A stretch of DNA of 64,000 bases from Candidatus Eiseniibacteriota bacterium (GTDB taxonomy: Bacteria; Orphanbacterota; Orphanbacteria; Orphanbacterales; Orphanbacteraceae), in the NCBI GenBank assembly GCA_024276995.1, contig JAJRWB010000014.1, positions 124,001-188,000 of the forward strand, in the 5' to 3' direction. Both the position numbers and the translations under genes were made by a program. Shown here in pieces: positions 26,920-35,879 of this stretch. The notes beneath the pieces were generated by a model. The model saw nothing but the letters and a program-made list of their open reading frames with translations, was not told the DNA's origin and made no database searches. How positions within the stretch are numbered: the stretch's first letter is position 1; each line of letters begins with the position of its first letter.

Positions 26920-27677
26920 TCTCGGTGACACTCCGCGACACGGCCCGCCGGTTCTACGCCCCTCCCGAAAGTCTCGCCCTTCCCATCTTCCGTTTTCCTC
27001 CCGATGAGGAACGCCACATCTTCCAGGTCCTCCGTCTCGTCCCCGGCACCGAGGTGATCGCCGTCGACGGAGCGGGAAACGCGGCTCGTGTCGTTCTCGA
27101 GGAGGGGGGACGCGGTTGCGCGCGGGTGATCGAACGTCTCGCTCCCGAAAGGGTCGCGCCGTTCCATCTCACCGTGGCGAGTGCGCTTCTGCGGGGACGC
27201 TCTCTCGACGACGTGGTGGAGCGATGCACGGAACTGGGGGCGCTCGCGTTCCAGCCGTTCGTGTCGGAACGGACGGTGGTCGCGCCCACCGCCGGAGCGA
27301 GTTTGAAACGCCGCGGTCGATACGGCAGACTCGCGCTTTCCGCCATGAAAGTCGCCGGTTCCGCCCTTTGTCCCGAGATCCTGCCGGTGGCGACATGGGG
27401 CGATCTTCTTCTCCGCATCCCCCGGTTCGACGCCGCGCTGATCTGCGACGGCTCCGCGCCGCGCCCGCTCCGCCCGGTCGCCCGGGCGGAGCGAGTCCTT
27501 CTGGTGATCGGGCCGGAAGGGGGATGGGCCGCCGGGGAACTCGAGGCCGCGGTTGAATCGGGGGCGGTGGCGGTGAACCTCGGCGCGCGAAACCTGCGCG
27601 CCGCGACGGCCGCCGCCGCCGCGACGGCGATCGTTCTATCGGGGGGGCGCGAAGAGGATCTGAAGGGACTCCGTTGA
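26916..27677 (+). CDS. rsmE: 16S rRNA (uracil-1498-N3) methyltransferase
   Basis: A 253-residue SPOUT-class methyltransferase that modifies U1498 of 16S rRNA. A PUA-like N-terminal domain ([12 protein letters not shown]) is followed by the trefoil-knot domain with [19 protein letters not shown] and the SAM motif [10 protein letters not shown]. The last motif, usually LGxRILRxETA, reads [11 protein letters not shown] here, so the conserved Glu is Ala. The GTG start overlaps the dnaJ stop. It ends the heat-shock string, as in many bacteria. Confidence 0.93.
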   Translation: MISVTLRDTARRFYAPPESLALPIFRFPPDEERHIFQVLRLVPGTEVIAVDGAGNAARVVLEEGGRGCARVIERLAPERVAPFHLTVASALLRGRSLDDVVERCTELGALAFQPFVSERTVVAPTAGASLKRRGRYGRLALSAMKVAGSALCPEILPVATWGDLLLRIPRFDAALICDGSAPRPLRPVARAERVLLVIGPEGGWAAGELEAAVESGAVAVNLGARNLRAATAAAAATAIVLSGGREEDLKGLR

Positions 27678-27702
27678 CAACGGAGCGAAACTTGTCTATA
27701 TT
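27674..27702 (+). promoter_or_regulatory. Sigma-70-type promoter of mutS2-dnaG-rpoD
   Basis: TTGACA at 27674-27679 and TATATT at 27697-27702 have a 17-nt spacer, a near-consensus promoter. Its -35 overlaps the last codons of rsmE. The predicted start near 27709 gives an unusually long leader of about 205 nt. Confidence 0.85.
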
Positions 27703-27915
27703 ATCGTAAGATATATGGGCATCGTAAAATGGGGTTAATTGGTCCGAAAACCCCGTTGTCCGGTTGTAAAGTGTGACCACAGACAGAGGCGTTCAGCTTG
27801 CGCTGCGCCTGATAATTCCGTTCTCGGCACCGCCACACCACGGACCTGCTCATGATGCAATGAGACCCCCGCCGACGGCGGGGTTCCACCTCCTTGTCCG
27901 GGGACGGGAACACGA
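27703..27915 (+). other. Structured 5' leader or small RNA region upstream of mutS2
   Basis: No credible coding sequence lies here. Several helices can be drawn. GCATCGT (27719-27725) can pair with ATGATGC (27852-27858), enclosing the region. AGGCG..CAGC pairs with GCTG..CGCCT (27789-27812, TTGC loop, 2-nt bulge). CCCCGCC pairs with GGCGGGG around GAC (27867-27883). The last stem is not followed by a T-run. It could be a cis-regulatory leader or an unannotated small RNA; I cannot match it to a known family. Confidence 0.4.
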
Positions 27916-30276
27916 ATGAATCAGCATACTCTTGACCTGCTCGCTTTTCCGCGTGTGATCGATCTTTTGCGGGCGAAATGCGTCACGTCGCCCGGAAGAA
28001 CTCTCGCGTCACGGCTCGTCCCCTTCCGTTCGGAGGAACGTGTACGCGCCCTCCAGGAGCGCCTCGCGGAGATGCTCTCGGTGATCGAGCTTCGGGGAGA
28101 ACCGCCGGTCGACCCTCTCGATGATCTCACCCCTCTCCTCGCGCGTTCCGCCGTCGACGGGGCCGCCCTCGAGCCGTCCGAACTCCTTGCCCTTTCGCGG
28201 TCGGCGCGGTTGGCGGACGATCTTCGCCGTTTCGCCGCCGACGACGAAACGCGGTGGCCCAGTTTCCATGCGCTCGCCGCGGGGCTCGACCCGCTCGTCG
28301 ACTTTCAGATGAGCGTGGCGCGCGCCATCGATACCGAGGGAGAGATCGTCGATTCGGCGAGCGGCGAACTCGCGGCGATCCGGTCGGAGATCGGAGCGAC
28401 GCGGTCGGAGGTGAGGAGGATCCTCGACGGGTATCTCCAGTCGAACGAGGTGAAACGTTCGCTTCAAGAGTCGATCATCACACTGAGAAACGGCCGTTAT
28501 GTCCTCCCGGTGAAGGGTGGCGACCGGAGGGCGGTGGAGGGGATCGTCCACGACCATTCCGGTTCGGGGGCGACCCTTTTCGTGGAGCCGATCGAAACGG
28601 TGGCGAAAAACAACGCGCTGACGAAACTCCGGAGGGAAGAGGCCCGCGAGATCCGGAGAATCCTCCGCGGCCTGACGAAGAAGGTCGCTTCCGCGGCGGG
28701 AGCGTTCGGCCGGAATCTCGAGATCATCGGCGAGATCGATTTTCTCCGCGCCAAGGCGCGCCTCGCGGCCGAATGGGGGTGCTCCCTCCCCGCAGTCCGC
28801 GAGACGGCACCGTTGCGGATCGAAAGGGGGAGACATCCCCTCCTTGAAATCTCTCTCCACCGCGGAGGACGTGCGGGGGAATTGGTACCCCTCGACATCC
28901 ACATGCCCGACGATTGCCGGTCGATCGTCCTCACCGGCCCGAACACGGGCGGAAAGACGGTGGCCCTCAAGACGGTCGGTCTCTTCGCGCTCATGGCGCA
29001 GAGCGGTCTCGCTCTCCCGGCCGAGGAGGGGACGTCGCTCCCCCTCTTCCGATCGATCCACGCCGTGATCGGGGACGACCAGTCGATCGAGGAGAACCTC
29101 TCCAGTTTCTCCGCCCACTTGAGCCAGGTGGTCGATCTGCTACGCTCCTCCGACGAACGGACCCTCGTGCTGATCGACGAGATCGGCGCGGGCACCGATC
29201 CGGCCGAAGGTTCCGCCCTGGCGATGGCTCTTCTAGAGGAGATTCACCGGCGCCGCGCCACGTCGCTCGTCACGACCCATCTCGGTTCGCTCAAAGTGTT
29301 CGTCCACAACACCCCCGGAATGGTGAACGCTTCGATGGCGTTCGATACCGATCGGATGCGCCCGACGTATCGTCTGGAGATCGGCCTTCCCGGCACGAGC
29401 CATGCCCTCGAGATCGCCCGGCGTCTCGGCGTCGACGACGAGGTGATCAGCCGGGCGAGGGAGAATCTCGGGTCGTCGGAACTCGAATTGGCGTCCCTTC
29501 TCCACGACCTGAAAGAGAGGAGCCGGCATCTCGAAAGACTCATCGCCTCGACGACGGAAGAGAAGGCGATGCTCGATGCGCTCGAGCGAAAGGTCCGCGA
29601 GAGGGAGGAGGCGGTCCGGCGGGACGAGCGTTTATGGAAGCGGAAAGCCCTCGAGGAGGCGAAGCGTTACCTCGACGAATCGAGAAGTCTCGTGGAGCGG
29701 CAGGTGAGGGAGATCCGAAGATACGGCGGGCGCCGACAGAGTGTTCGTGAGGCGCGGGCGGCGATCGAGAAGGAGCGAGCTCGCCTCGCCGGTGGTATCG
29801 AAGAACTCCGGGCGGTGTCGAATACCGAGTGCTCCGACGATGACCTCGCCAAGGGAAGATTCGTCCGTATCCGGAGTCTCAACCGGGTCGGAAGGATCAC
29901 GGGCCGCTCGAACCGGGGAGATCGGTTCCTGATCGAGTCGGGCGGCGTCCGCCTCGAAGCGGCGAGGAACGATCTCGTCCCCGCCGACGAGCCCCGTCCG
30001 AAAAGGGCGAAGAACGTGCTCGTCGGCGCTCCTTTGCGGGATGCGAAGCTCGAACTCGATCTCAGGGGGATGACCGCCCAGGAGGCCTCCGCCGCGGCGG
30101 ACCGGTTCATCGACGATGCGGTCCTCGCGGGCGTCGGGTCGGTGCGCATTATCCACGGCATCGGCACCGGCGTGCTGAGGAAGACGATTCAGGAGCTTCT
30201 CGCGGCCGATCCCCGCGTCGGGTCGACGAAACTCGCGAAGGACGGCGGTTCGAGCGTGGTGGAGATGGGCGAATGA
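27916..30276 (+). CDS. mutS2: Endonuclease MutS2
   Basis: A 786-residue MutS2. Helical core domains come first, then the ABC ATPase with Walker A LTGPNTGGKTVALKTVG, the signature region ENLSSFSAHL, Walker B TLVLIDEIGAGTDP and the switch VTTHLG. A long coiled-coil arm (about 520-620), a KOW-like segment and a C-terminal Smr nuclease domain (LDLRGMTAQEAS and IIHGIGTGVLR) complete it. MutS2 acts on recombination intermediates and, in Firmicutes, on collided ribosomes, not in mismatch repair. It overlaps dnaG by 4 nt. Confidence 0.97.
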   Translation: MNQHTLDLLAFPRVIDLLRAKCVTSPGRTLASRLVPFRSEERVRALQERLAEMLSVIELRGEPPVDPLDDLTPLLARSAVDGAALEPSELLALSRSARLADDLRRFAADDETRWPSFHALAAGLDPLVDFQMSVARAIDTEGEIVDSASGELAAIRSEIGATRSEVRRILDGYLQSNEVKRSLQESIITLRNGRYVLPVKGGDRRAVEGIVHDHSGSGATLFVEPIETVAKNNALTKLRREEAREIRRILRGLTKKVASAAGAFGRNLEIIGEIDFLRAKARLAAEWGCSLPAVRETAPLRIERGRHPLLEISLHRGGRAGELVPLDIHMPDDCRSIVLTGPNTGGKTVALKTVGLFALMAQSGLALPAEEGTSLPLFRSIHAVIGDDQSIEENLSSFSAHLSQVVDLLRSSDERTLVLIDEIGAGTDPAEGSALAMALLEEIHRRRATSLVTTHLGSLKVFVHNTPGMVNASMAFDTDRMRPTYRLEIGLPGTSHALEIARRLGVDDEVISRARENLGSSELELASLLHDLKERSRHLERLIASTTEEKAMLDALERKVREREEAVRRDERLWKRKALEEAKRYLDESRSLVERQVREIRRYGGRRQSVREARAAIEKERARLAGGIEELRAVSNTECSDDDLAKGRFVRIRSLNRVGRITGRSNRGDRFLIESGGVRLEAARNDLVPADEPRPKRAKNVLVGAPLRDAKLELDLRGMTAQEASAAADRFIDDAVLAGVGSVRIIHGIGTGVLRKTIQELLAADPRVGSTKLAKDGGSSVVEMGE

Positions 30277-32072
30277 GGAACCGGCAAAGCGACGACGCCG
30301 TCGAGAGGGTGCGCGACGCGAACGATATCGTCTCGGTGGTCGGCGGCTACGTGCGCCTGAGGAAGGCGGGGCGCAATTACAAGGGGCTCTGTCCCTTCCA
30401 CAAGGAGAAGACCCCTTCTTTCATCGTCACCCCCGAGCGCCAGACATTTCACTGTTTCGGCTGCGGCAAGGGGGGAGATGTTTTCCGGTTCGTCATGGAG
30501 ATGGACGGCGTCCAGTTTCCCGAAGCGCTTCGTTCGCTCGCCGCGCGCGGGGGGGTCGCGCTCGAAAGCACTTGGAAGAGGAAGGACGCCGGCGAAAGAG
30601 AGCGCCGGCTCAAGGTGCTCGATTTCGCCTGCCGGCTCTTCGAGAAGCAGCTCCGCTCGAAACGGGGCGCCGCCGCCGCCGAGTACGTCGAGCGGCGCGG
30701 CTTTCGCGACGAAACGGTCGCGCTCTTCCGGATCGGTTATGCGCCAGATTCGTGGCGGTTTCTCCGTGACGCGGCGGCGCGCAAGGGGATCGCCGACGCC
30801 GACCTGATCGATACGGGGCTGATCATCCCGAAGGAGGGAGGCTCTCCGTACGACCGCTTCCGCGACCGGCTGATCTTCCCCATCGGCGACCCATCGGGGA
30901 GGATCATCGGCTTCGGCGGCCGGGTGATGGGCGACGGGGAACCGAAGTATCTCAATTCCCCTGAGACGCCCCTCTTTCGCAAGGGCGAAGCGCTCTATGG
31001 GATCGACCGCTCGCGGGGCGAGATCCACCGCGCCGGATACGTTCTTCTCGTCGAAGGGTACACCGACGTGATCGCCCTGTACCAGGACGGGATCCGCAAC
31101 GTGGTCGCCCCCCTTGGAACGGCACTCACGCCGGGGCAGGGGCGGATGCTTTCGCATTATACCGACCGGGTGGTGCTCCTCTTCGACGGCGACGAGGCGG
31201 GGGTGAAGGCGGCCGTCCGTTCGCTCGCCACTCTCGCCGCGGAGGGACTCGCCGCCGACGTGGCGCTCCTACCGCCCGGATCCGACCCCGACCAGTATCT
31301 TCGCGAGGAAGGGCGCTCCGCCATGGAGGAGTTGATCGCTTCGGCGTCGAGCTTCGTCTCGTTCCTCCTCCATCATCCCTTCCCCGGTGGGAGGGAAGAA
31401 GCGGTTCGGACCGTCATCGGCGTTCTCGCCGCAGTGGACGACGAGATCCGCCTCGGCCTTCTTGTTCGCGAAACGAACCGGATGACCGGACTGCGGGAGG
31501 AGGTTCTCCTGCGCAGGATCCGCGCGGAACGTGCCGGAGCCAAGGAGGAAGACCGCCCGGCACTCAGACGATCGCCCGGCCTCTCCGGCCGACTGATCGA
31601 TGCCCAAAGAGGGATCGCCTTCCTCGGCCTCGAGCACCCCGATCTTCTCCCGGTGATCCGGCGCGTGATCCGTCCGGAGAAAGTGGACGACATACCGGCC
31701 CGGAAGTTGCTGAAGGCGCTTTACGAATGTGATGACTCGGGTGCGAGACCGACACCCTCCCTCCTGACCCTCTCGGGAGTGGACCGGGAGTTTTCCCGTC
31801 TGCGTGTGGAAACGGAAGATGTGGACGACCCCCTCGCCATCTTGCACGACTATATTCTTTGTGTGCGGGAGGAAGAGATCGAAAGAAGAAGCAGGAAGAT
31901 CCAGGCGGAAATCAGGGACGCCGAGGAGCGAAACGATGAAGCCGCCTGTTCCCGGTTGCTGGTGCAGCGATCGGAGCTTGCCGCGCTGAGGCGCAACCTC
32001 GCGCACGCGACGAAAGGCGATTCCACGGGGGCGGAGGCCGCCGCGGGGGAAAGGAGTGACTCGCCGCGATGA
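30273..32072 (+). CDS. dnaG: DNA primase
   Basis: A 599-residue primase that makes RNA primers at replication forks. The N-terminal CHC2 zinc finger shows [11 protein letters not shown] and [13 protein letters not shown]. The catalytic core follows, with the TOPRIM motifs [15 protein letters not shown] and [15 protein letters not shown] helical C-terminal region serves as the helicase-binding domain. ATGA overlaps join it to mutS2 and rpoD. dnaG-rpoD is the conserved macromolecular-synthesis core. Confidence 0.98.
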   Translation: MRNRQSDDAVERVRDANDIVSVVGGYVRLRKAGRNYKGLCPFHKEKTPSFIVTPERQTFHCFGCGKGGDVFRFVMEMDGVQFPEALRSLAARGGVALESTWKRKDAGERERRLKVLDFACRLFEKQLRSKRGAAAAEYVERRGFRDETVALFRIGYAPDSWRFLRDAAARKGIADADLIDTGLIIPKEGGSPYDRFRDRLIFPIGDPSGRIIGFGGRVMGDGEPKYLNSPETPLFRKGEALYGIDRSRGEIHRAGYVLLVEGYTDVIALYQDGIRNVVAPLGTALTPGQGRMLSHYTDRVVLLFDGDEAGVKAAVRSLATLAAEGLAADVALLPPGSDPDQYLREEGRSAMEELIASASSFVSFLLHHPFPGGREEAVRTVIGVLAAVDDEIRLGLLVRETNRMTGLREEVLLRRIRAERAGAKEEDRPALRRSPGLSGRLIDAQRGIAFLGLEHPDLLPVIRRVIRPEKVDDIPARKLLKALYECDDSGARPTPSLLTLSGVDREFSRLRVETEDVDDPLAILHDYILCVREEEIERRSRKIQAEIRDAEERNDEAACSRLLVQRSELAALRRNLAHATKGDSTGAEAAAGERSDSPR

Positions 32073-33820
32073 AGACGAAGAAGAAGAGTGCCCGGGCGAA
32101 CCTTGCCAAACTGAAGGAAATGGCGAAGCGCCAGGGATACGTTACACACGACCAGGTGAACGAGTACCTCGACGACGACGCTTCCCTCGAGGAGATGGAC
32201 GATCTTTACGCCTCTTTCGGCGAAATGAAGATCGACGTGGTGGACACGGTGGAAGAGGGGGTTCGCCGGCGCGCTCTTCAGATGGCCGCGAAGCAGAAGA
32301 GCCGGGAATCGTCGTCCCCGGCGCAGGCGACGGTCCGCTATGACGACCCGGTGCGCATGTATCTCAGGGAGATGGGACGCGTGCCTCTGCTCGACAGGCA
32401 AGGGGAGGTCGACATCGCCCGGCGGATCGAGGAAGGACAGCTCCTCGTCGTCCGCACCGCGCTCCAGTGCTCCGTTTCGTATCGCGAACTCCGCGCCCTT
32501 CTCGAAAGGCTCGACGATCCGAAATTTCGTCTCGAGGATCATGTGCACGTCGATTCGATCGAGTGGGGACCCCAGATGGCGGGGAAGAAGGAGCGGCAAA
32601 AGGTCGTGCGTATCCTTCAGAAAGCACTCCGGTTGAACGACAAGATCGAAGCGATCGAGGACAAGCGGTGGGGGATCCAGCCGCGGGAGAAGAAGAAATC
32701 CGCCGCATGGGCCGACGCGATGAAGAAGCGGAGCGCCGAATTCGCGAAGATCCAATTCCAGCCGCGTCTCAGGGCGCGGCTCGTCCGGAAGCTCAGGCGC
32801 CTGGCGGCGAAGATCCGCGAGGCGGAGATGGAGATCCACACGTGCTGCGTCGAGACCGGCATGGACGATCCGAAGGAGATCTTCGCCGTCGCGCGGAAGG
32901 CGAACCGGAGCAAGCGGGGCGCCACCGAGGGGACGAAGAAATACGCACTGCCCGCCGAGACGTTCATCGCCCATGCGAAGACGATCCGCGACGCCCAGCG
33001 GAGGGTGAAGCGCTTGGAAACCGATTCGAGAATCACCAAGAACACGCTTTTCGAAGTGATCGCCCGCATCGAGGAGGGGGAGAGGATCACCGCCGTGGCG
33101 AAGCGCGAAATGATCGAGGCGAACGTTCGCCTCGTGATTTCGATCGCGAAGCGTTACACGAACCGGGGCCTGGAGTTTTTGGACTTGATCCAGGAAGGCA
33201 ACAGTGGTCTAATGAGGGCCGTCGATAAATTCGATTATCGGAAGGGGTACAAGTTCAGTACCTACGCGACCTGGTGGATCCGGCAGGCGATCACCCGGGC
33301 GATCGCCGACCAGGCGCGGACGATCCGCGTTCCCGTGCATATGATCGAGGCGATCAACAAGGTGATCCGGACGTCCCGCCGGCTCGTCCAGGAGTACGGC
33401 AGGGAGCCCCTTCCGGAAGAGATCGCCAAGAAGCTCGATCTCCCCGTCGACAAGATCAAGTCGGTGCTGAAGGCGGCGCAAGAGCCGATCTCTCTCGACC
33501 GGCCGATCGGCGAGGACGAGGACTCCAATCTCGGCGATTTCATCGAGGATACGAAGGTCATCTCGCCCGCCCACTCCGCGGCGTTCGTCATGCTGCAGGA
33601 GCAGATGGGAAGCGTGCTCAGCACGCTCACCAAGCGGGAGGAGAAAGTGATACGGCTCCGGTTCGGTCTCGGCGACGGTTGTCCGAGGACGCTCGAAGAG
33701 GTGGGAAGCATCTTCAACGTCACCCGGGAAAGGGTCCGGCAGATCGAAGCGAAGGCGCTCCGGAAACTGAGACACCCGAGCCGGAGTCGAAAACTGAAGG
33801 GCTACGTGGAGATTCCGTAA
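32069..33820 (+). CDS. rpoD: RNA polymerase primary sigma factor (sigma-70)
   Basis: A 583-residue housekeeping sigma factor. Region 1.1-like N-terminus, then region 1.2 ([16 protein letters not shown]), a non-conserved insert of roughly 200 residues, region 2 ([39 protein letters not shown]), region 3 and region 4 ([20 protein letters not shown]). The conserved 2.4 and 4.2 helices agree with the TTGACA/TATAAT-like promoters seen in this window. It starts in an ATGA overlap with dnaG and is followed by two tRNAs. Confidence 0.98.
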   Translation: MKTKKKSARANLAKLKEMAKRQGYVTHDQVNEYLDDDASLEEMDDLYASFGEMKIDVVDTVEEGVRRRALQMAAKQKSRESSSPAQATVRYDDPVRMYLREMGRVPLLDRQGEVDIARRIEEGQLLVVRTALQCSVSYRELRALLERLDDPKFRLEDHVHVDSIEWGPQMAGKKERQKVVRILQKALRLNDKIEAIEDKRWGIQPREKKKSAAWADAMKKRSAEFAKIQFQPRLRARLVRKLRRLAAKIREAEMEIHTCCVETGMDDPKEIFAVARKANRSKRGATEGTKKYALPAETFIAHAKTIRDAQRRVKRLETDSRITKNTLFEVIARIEEGERITAVAKREMIEANVRLVISIAKRYTNRGLEFLDLIQEGNSGLMRAVDKFDYRKGYKFSTYATWWIRQAITRAIADQARTIRVPVHMIEAINKVIRTSRRLVQEYGREPLPEEIAKKLDLPVDKIKSVLKAAQEPISLDRPIGEDEDSNLGDFIEDTKVISPAHSAAFVMLQEQMGSVLSTLTKREEKVIRLRFGLGDGCPRTLEEVGSIFNVTRERVRQIEAKALRKLRHPSRSRKLKGYVEIP

Positions 33821-33822
33821 GC

Positions 33823-33896
33823 GGGCCCATAGCTCAGTTGGTTAGAGCGACTGACTCATAATCAGCCGGTCCCAGGTTCGAGTCCTGGTGGGCCCA
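33823..33896 (+). tRNA. tRNA with CAT anticodon (elongator Met or Ile2)
   Basis: The acceptor GGGCCCA (33823-33829) pairs fully with TGGGCCC (33889-33895); discriminator A; no CCA encoded. The anticodon loop CTCATAA carries CAT at 33857-33859. The fully paired acceptor end and the lack of three G-C pairs in the anticodon stem exclude initiator tRNA. Elongator tRNA-Met and lysidine-modified tRNA-Ile2 share this loop; sequence alone does not settle which it is. It begins 2 nt after the rpoD stop. Confidence 0.9.
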
Positions 33897-33930
33897 AAAC
33901 CGGGAGCGGGGAGGTTTCGAAACGATGGCC

Positions 33931-34007
33931 GGGCGATTAGCTCAGCGGTTTAGAGCGTCCGCCTCACACGCGGAAGGTCACTGGTTCAAATCCAGTATCG
34001 CCCACCA
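33931..34007 (+). tRNA. tRNA-Val (CAC)
   Basis: The acceptor GGGCGAT (33931-33937) pairs with ATCGCCC (33997-34003), discriminator A, and CCA is encoded (34005-34007). The anticodon stem TCCGC/GCGGA encloses CTCACAC with anticodon CAC at 33965-33967, reading GUG. It lies 34 nt after the CAT tRNA, probably on the same transcript. Confidence 0.96.
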
Positions 34008-34064
34008 ATACGCGGCGACATCGCGCGGTGTGACGCCGATACGCGTCGCGGGCGCCGGCTCTGC

Positions 34065-34094
34065 ACCCTCCGGAATCCTCCGGAGGGTTTTTTT
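34065..34094 (+). terminator. Strong intrinsic terminator
   Basis: ACCCTCCGG (34065-34073) pairs perfectly with CCGGAGGGT (34080-34088) around a 6-nt loop and is followed by a run of seven T (34088-34094). It ends the mutS2-dnaG-rpoD-tRNA transcript and is the clearest terminator in the window. Confidence 0.93.
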
Positions 34095-34103
34095 GTACCC
34101 TTA

Positions 34104-34829
34104 ATGGAGGAGATGGGACCGGGAATGAAGGAACAGATCGAAAAACTCCTCACGCTCCAGGGGCTCGACCTGAGGATCGCCGACCTCGAGGGGATGCTCG
34201 AATCGCTCCCCGGAGAAGTCGAGGCGGCCGCCGGGGAGCGGCTCGCGCTGGAGAGGGAACTCGCGGCGAAGAGGGCCGATATCGAAGCGGAAACTTTGAA
34301 GCGGCGGAGGCTGGAAGGCGATCTCGAGGGGAACTCGGAAGAAATCGCGAAGTTCAGCGTGCAGCTGAACGAGGTGAAGACGAACGAGCAGTACAACGCG
34401 CTACTCAAGGAGATTGACGACCGAAAGAAGAAGAATTCCGCCATCGAGGAGGAGATTCTCCTCGGCATGGACCGCGGCGAGAAGCTCGAGAAGGAGTGCG
34501 ATGCCCTTTCCGTCGACGTGAAGCGGGCGGCTGAGAAAGAGAAAGAAGAGCGATCACGGGTGGAAAAGGAGTTGGAGGAGGTTTGGAAGGATCTGGTGAA
34601 GGCGAAGGAGGAGCGGTCGGTGGCGGCGGCGGCGCTCGAACCGAAAACGCTCTCCCGCTACGAACAGATTCACGGGAGATCCCGAACGCAGGCGGTCGCC
34701 AGGATCGACCGGGAAGCGTGCGAAGTCTGTTATCGCCGGATCCCCGCCCAGCGAATCATCGAGGTGAAGCGGATGAAGGCGCTCGTCAGCTGCGAAGGTT
34801 GCGGCAGAATCTTAGTGTGGACCGGATGA
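34104..34829 (+). CDS. C4-type zinc-ribbon coiled-coil protein (DUF164 family)
   Basis: A 241-residue protein. A long coiled coil (about residues 10-180, rich in Glu, Lys, Arg and Leu) includes KFSVQLNEVKTNEQYNALLKE split over KTNEQYNALLKEI, a family hallmark. It ends in a zinc ribbon with CEVCYRRI and SCEGCGRILVW. The family resembles FlgN/YbbN-type putative nucleic-acid-binding proteins and is usually encoded near rnh or nif3 genes; its function is unproven. ATG 34104 is the first start; ATG 34125, 12 nt after GGAGGAG, is an alternative. It overlaps the RNase H gene as ATGA. Confidence 0.88.
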   Translation: MEEMGPGMKEQIEKLLTLQGLDLRIADLEGMLESLPGEVEAAAGERLALERELAAKRADIEAETLKRRRLEGDLEGNSEEIAKFSVQLNEVKTNEQYNALLKEIDDRKKKNSAIEEEILLGMDRGEKLEKECDALSVDVKRAAEKEKEERSRVEKELEEVWKDLVKAKEERSVAAAALEPKTLSRYEQIHGRSRTQAVARIDREACEVCYRRIPAQRIIEVKRMKALVSCEGCGRILVWTG

Positions 34830-35356
34830 GCGACCCCCTTCCCGCCCTGATCCACGAACTTCTCGAACATCCCCTCTGGGAGGATCTCGCCGGGAAGTAT
34901 GGCGAAGACGCCGTCCGCCGCCTCCGGCGACTTCTTCGCGCCCGGGGCACTCCCGCCGACGATCTGATCCTCTACTGCGACGGCGGGTCGAAGGGAAACC
35001 CCGGCCCCGCCGGGGGCGGCGGGGAAATCGTCGACCGCGGCGGTGTGCAGGTGGCGAGTTTCTCCGTCTACTTCGGCAGGGCGACCAATAACGTGGCGGA
35101 GTACAAGGCGCTCATCGAAGGCCTCGATCGCATCTCCGCGCTCGGCTGCCGCCGCGTGGAGATCCGCCTCGACAGCGAACTGCTCGTGAAGCAGGTGCGG
35201 GGGGAGTACAAAGTGAAAAGCCCCCACCTCGCCCCCCTTCATGCCGAGGTTCTTTCCCGCCTTCGCCCCCTCTCCTGGACGATTCGCCATGTCCCCCGCG
35301 AACAGAACAGCGTCGCCGACGCTCTCGCCAACCGGGCGATCGCCGAGGGACGGTAG
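34826..35356 (+). CDS. RNase HI family protein
   Basis: A 176-residue protein with about 45 N-terminal residues ahead of a complete RNase H fold. The four acidic catalytic residues are present: Asp in YCDGGSKGNPGPAG, Glu in NNVAEYKAL, Asp in RLDSELLVKQ and Asp in NSVADALANRA. It would cleave RNA in RNA-DNA hybrids. The type (GGSKGNPGPAG, REQNSVADALAN) is like the single-domain RnhA homologues of actinobacteria and archaea rather than E. coli RnhA. The start ATGA overlaps the zinc-ribbon gene, a common partnership. Confidence 0.92.
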   Translation: MSDPLPALIHELLEHPLWEDLAGKYGEDAVRRLRRLLRARGTPADDLILYCDGGSKGNPGPAGGGGEIVDRGGVQVASFSVYFGRATNNVAEYKALIEGLDRISALGCRRVEIRLDSELLVKQVRGEYKVKSPHLAPLHAEVLSRLRPLSWTIRHVPREQNSVADALANRAIAEGR

Positions 35357-35407
35357 AACCGCCCGGCGGCCGGCCGAAGGAGCGTGATCGGAGAATCAGG
35401 AAATCGG

Positions 35408-35438
35408 TTTCCATTCCCGGCGGTGGAATGACTATAAT
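35408..35438 (+). promoter_or_regulatory. Promoter of RNase P RNA
   Basis: A perfect -10 TATAAT lies at 35433-35438. The best -35 candidate is TTTCCA at 35408-35413, with a long 19-nt spacer. The expected start is near 35445, just before the RNA's P1 helix. Confidence 0.65.
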
Positions 35439-35455
35439 GAGGCGTGAAAGGGAAA

Positions 35456-35835
35456 TCGCGGCACGAGCGGGACAGGTGATCGCGTGCGGTTCGCCGCACG
35501 AGGAAAGTCCGGGCTCCGAAGGGCAGGATGCTGGGTAACGCCCAGTGGGAGCGATCCTAAAGGACAGTGCCACAGAAAACAGACCGCCCGGTTTCTCGGA
35601 ACCGGGTAAGGGTGAAACGGTGAGGTAAGAGCTCACCAGCGCCCCCGGTGACGGGGGCGGCTCGGTAAACCCCATCCGGAGCAAGGCCGCATAGGGGAAG
35701 AGAAGTTGCCCGCTTCGTTCGATTCCCGGGTTGGCTGCTCGAGCCATGGGGCAATCCATGGCCTAGATGAATGATCACCCCCCCGCGTCGCGGGAGGACA
35801 GAACCCGGCTTACGGACCGCTCGGCCGCGCTTTTT
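35456..35835 (+). ncRNA. rnpB: RNase P RNA, bacterial class A, with terminator
   Basis: The catalytic RNA that removes 5' leaders from pre-tRNA. Conserved cores are GAGGAAAGTCC (35500-35510), ACAGAAAACAGACCGCC, GGTAAGGGTGAAACGGTGAGGTAAGAG (two adjacent cores, near 35606-35633) and the 3' core ACAGAACCCGGCTTA (35798-35812). The P15 loop with GGTTGG can bind the tRNA CCA end. P1 forms from CGCGG/CGAGCGG (35457-35470) and CCGCTCG/CCGCG (35817-35829), and TTTTT follows at 35831-35835, so P1 probably doubles as the terminator stem. Confidence 0.97.
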
Positions 35836-35879
35836 CCCGACGCCCGTGGCGACGCGGAAACCGACTGCAGGAGAGATGT

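Noticed and set aside
23710-26931. A very long (1073-codon) open frame on the minus strand opposite dnaK and dnaJ
   Set aside because: It is antisense to two unmistakable chaperone genes, has no ribosome-binding site and is His/Arg-rich low-complexity; GC-rich genes routinely leave such open antisense frames.
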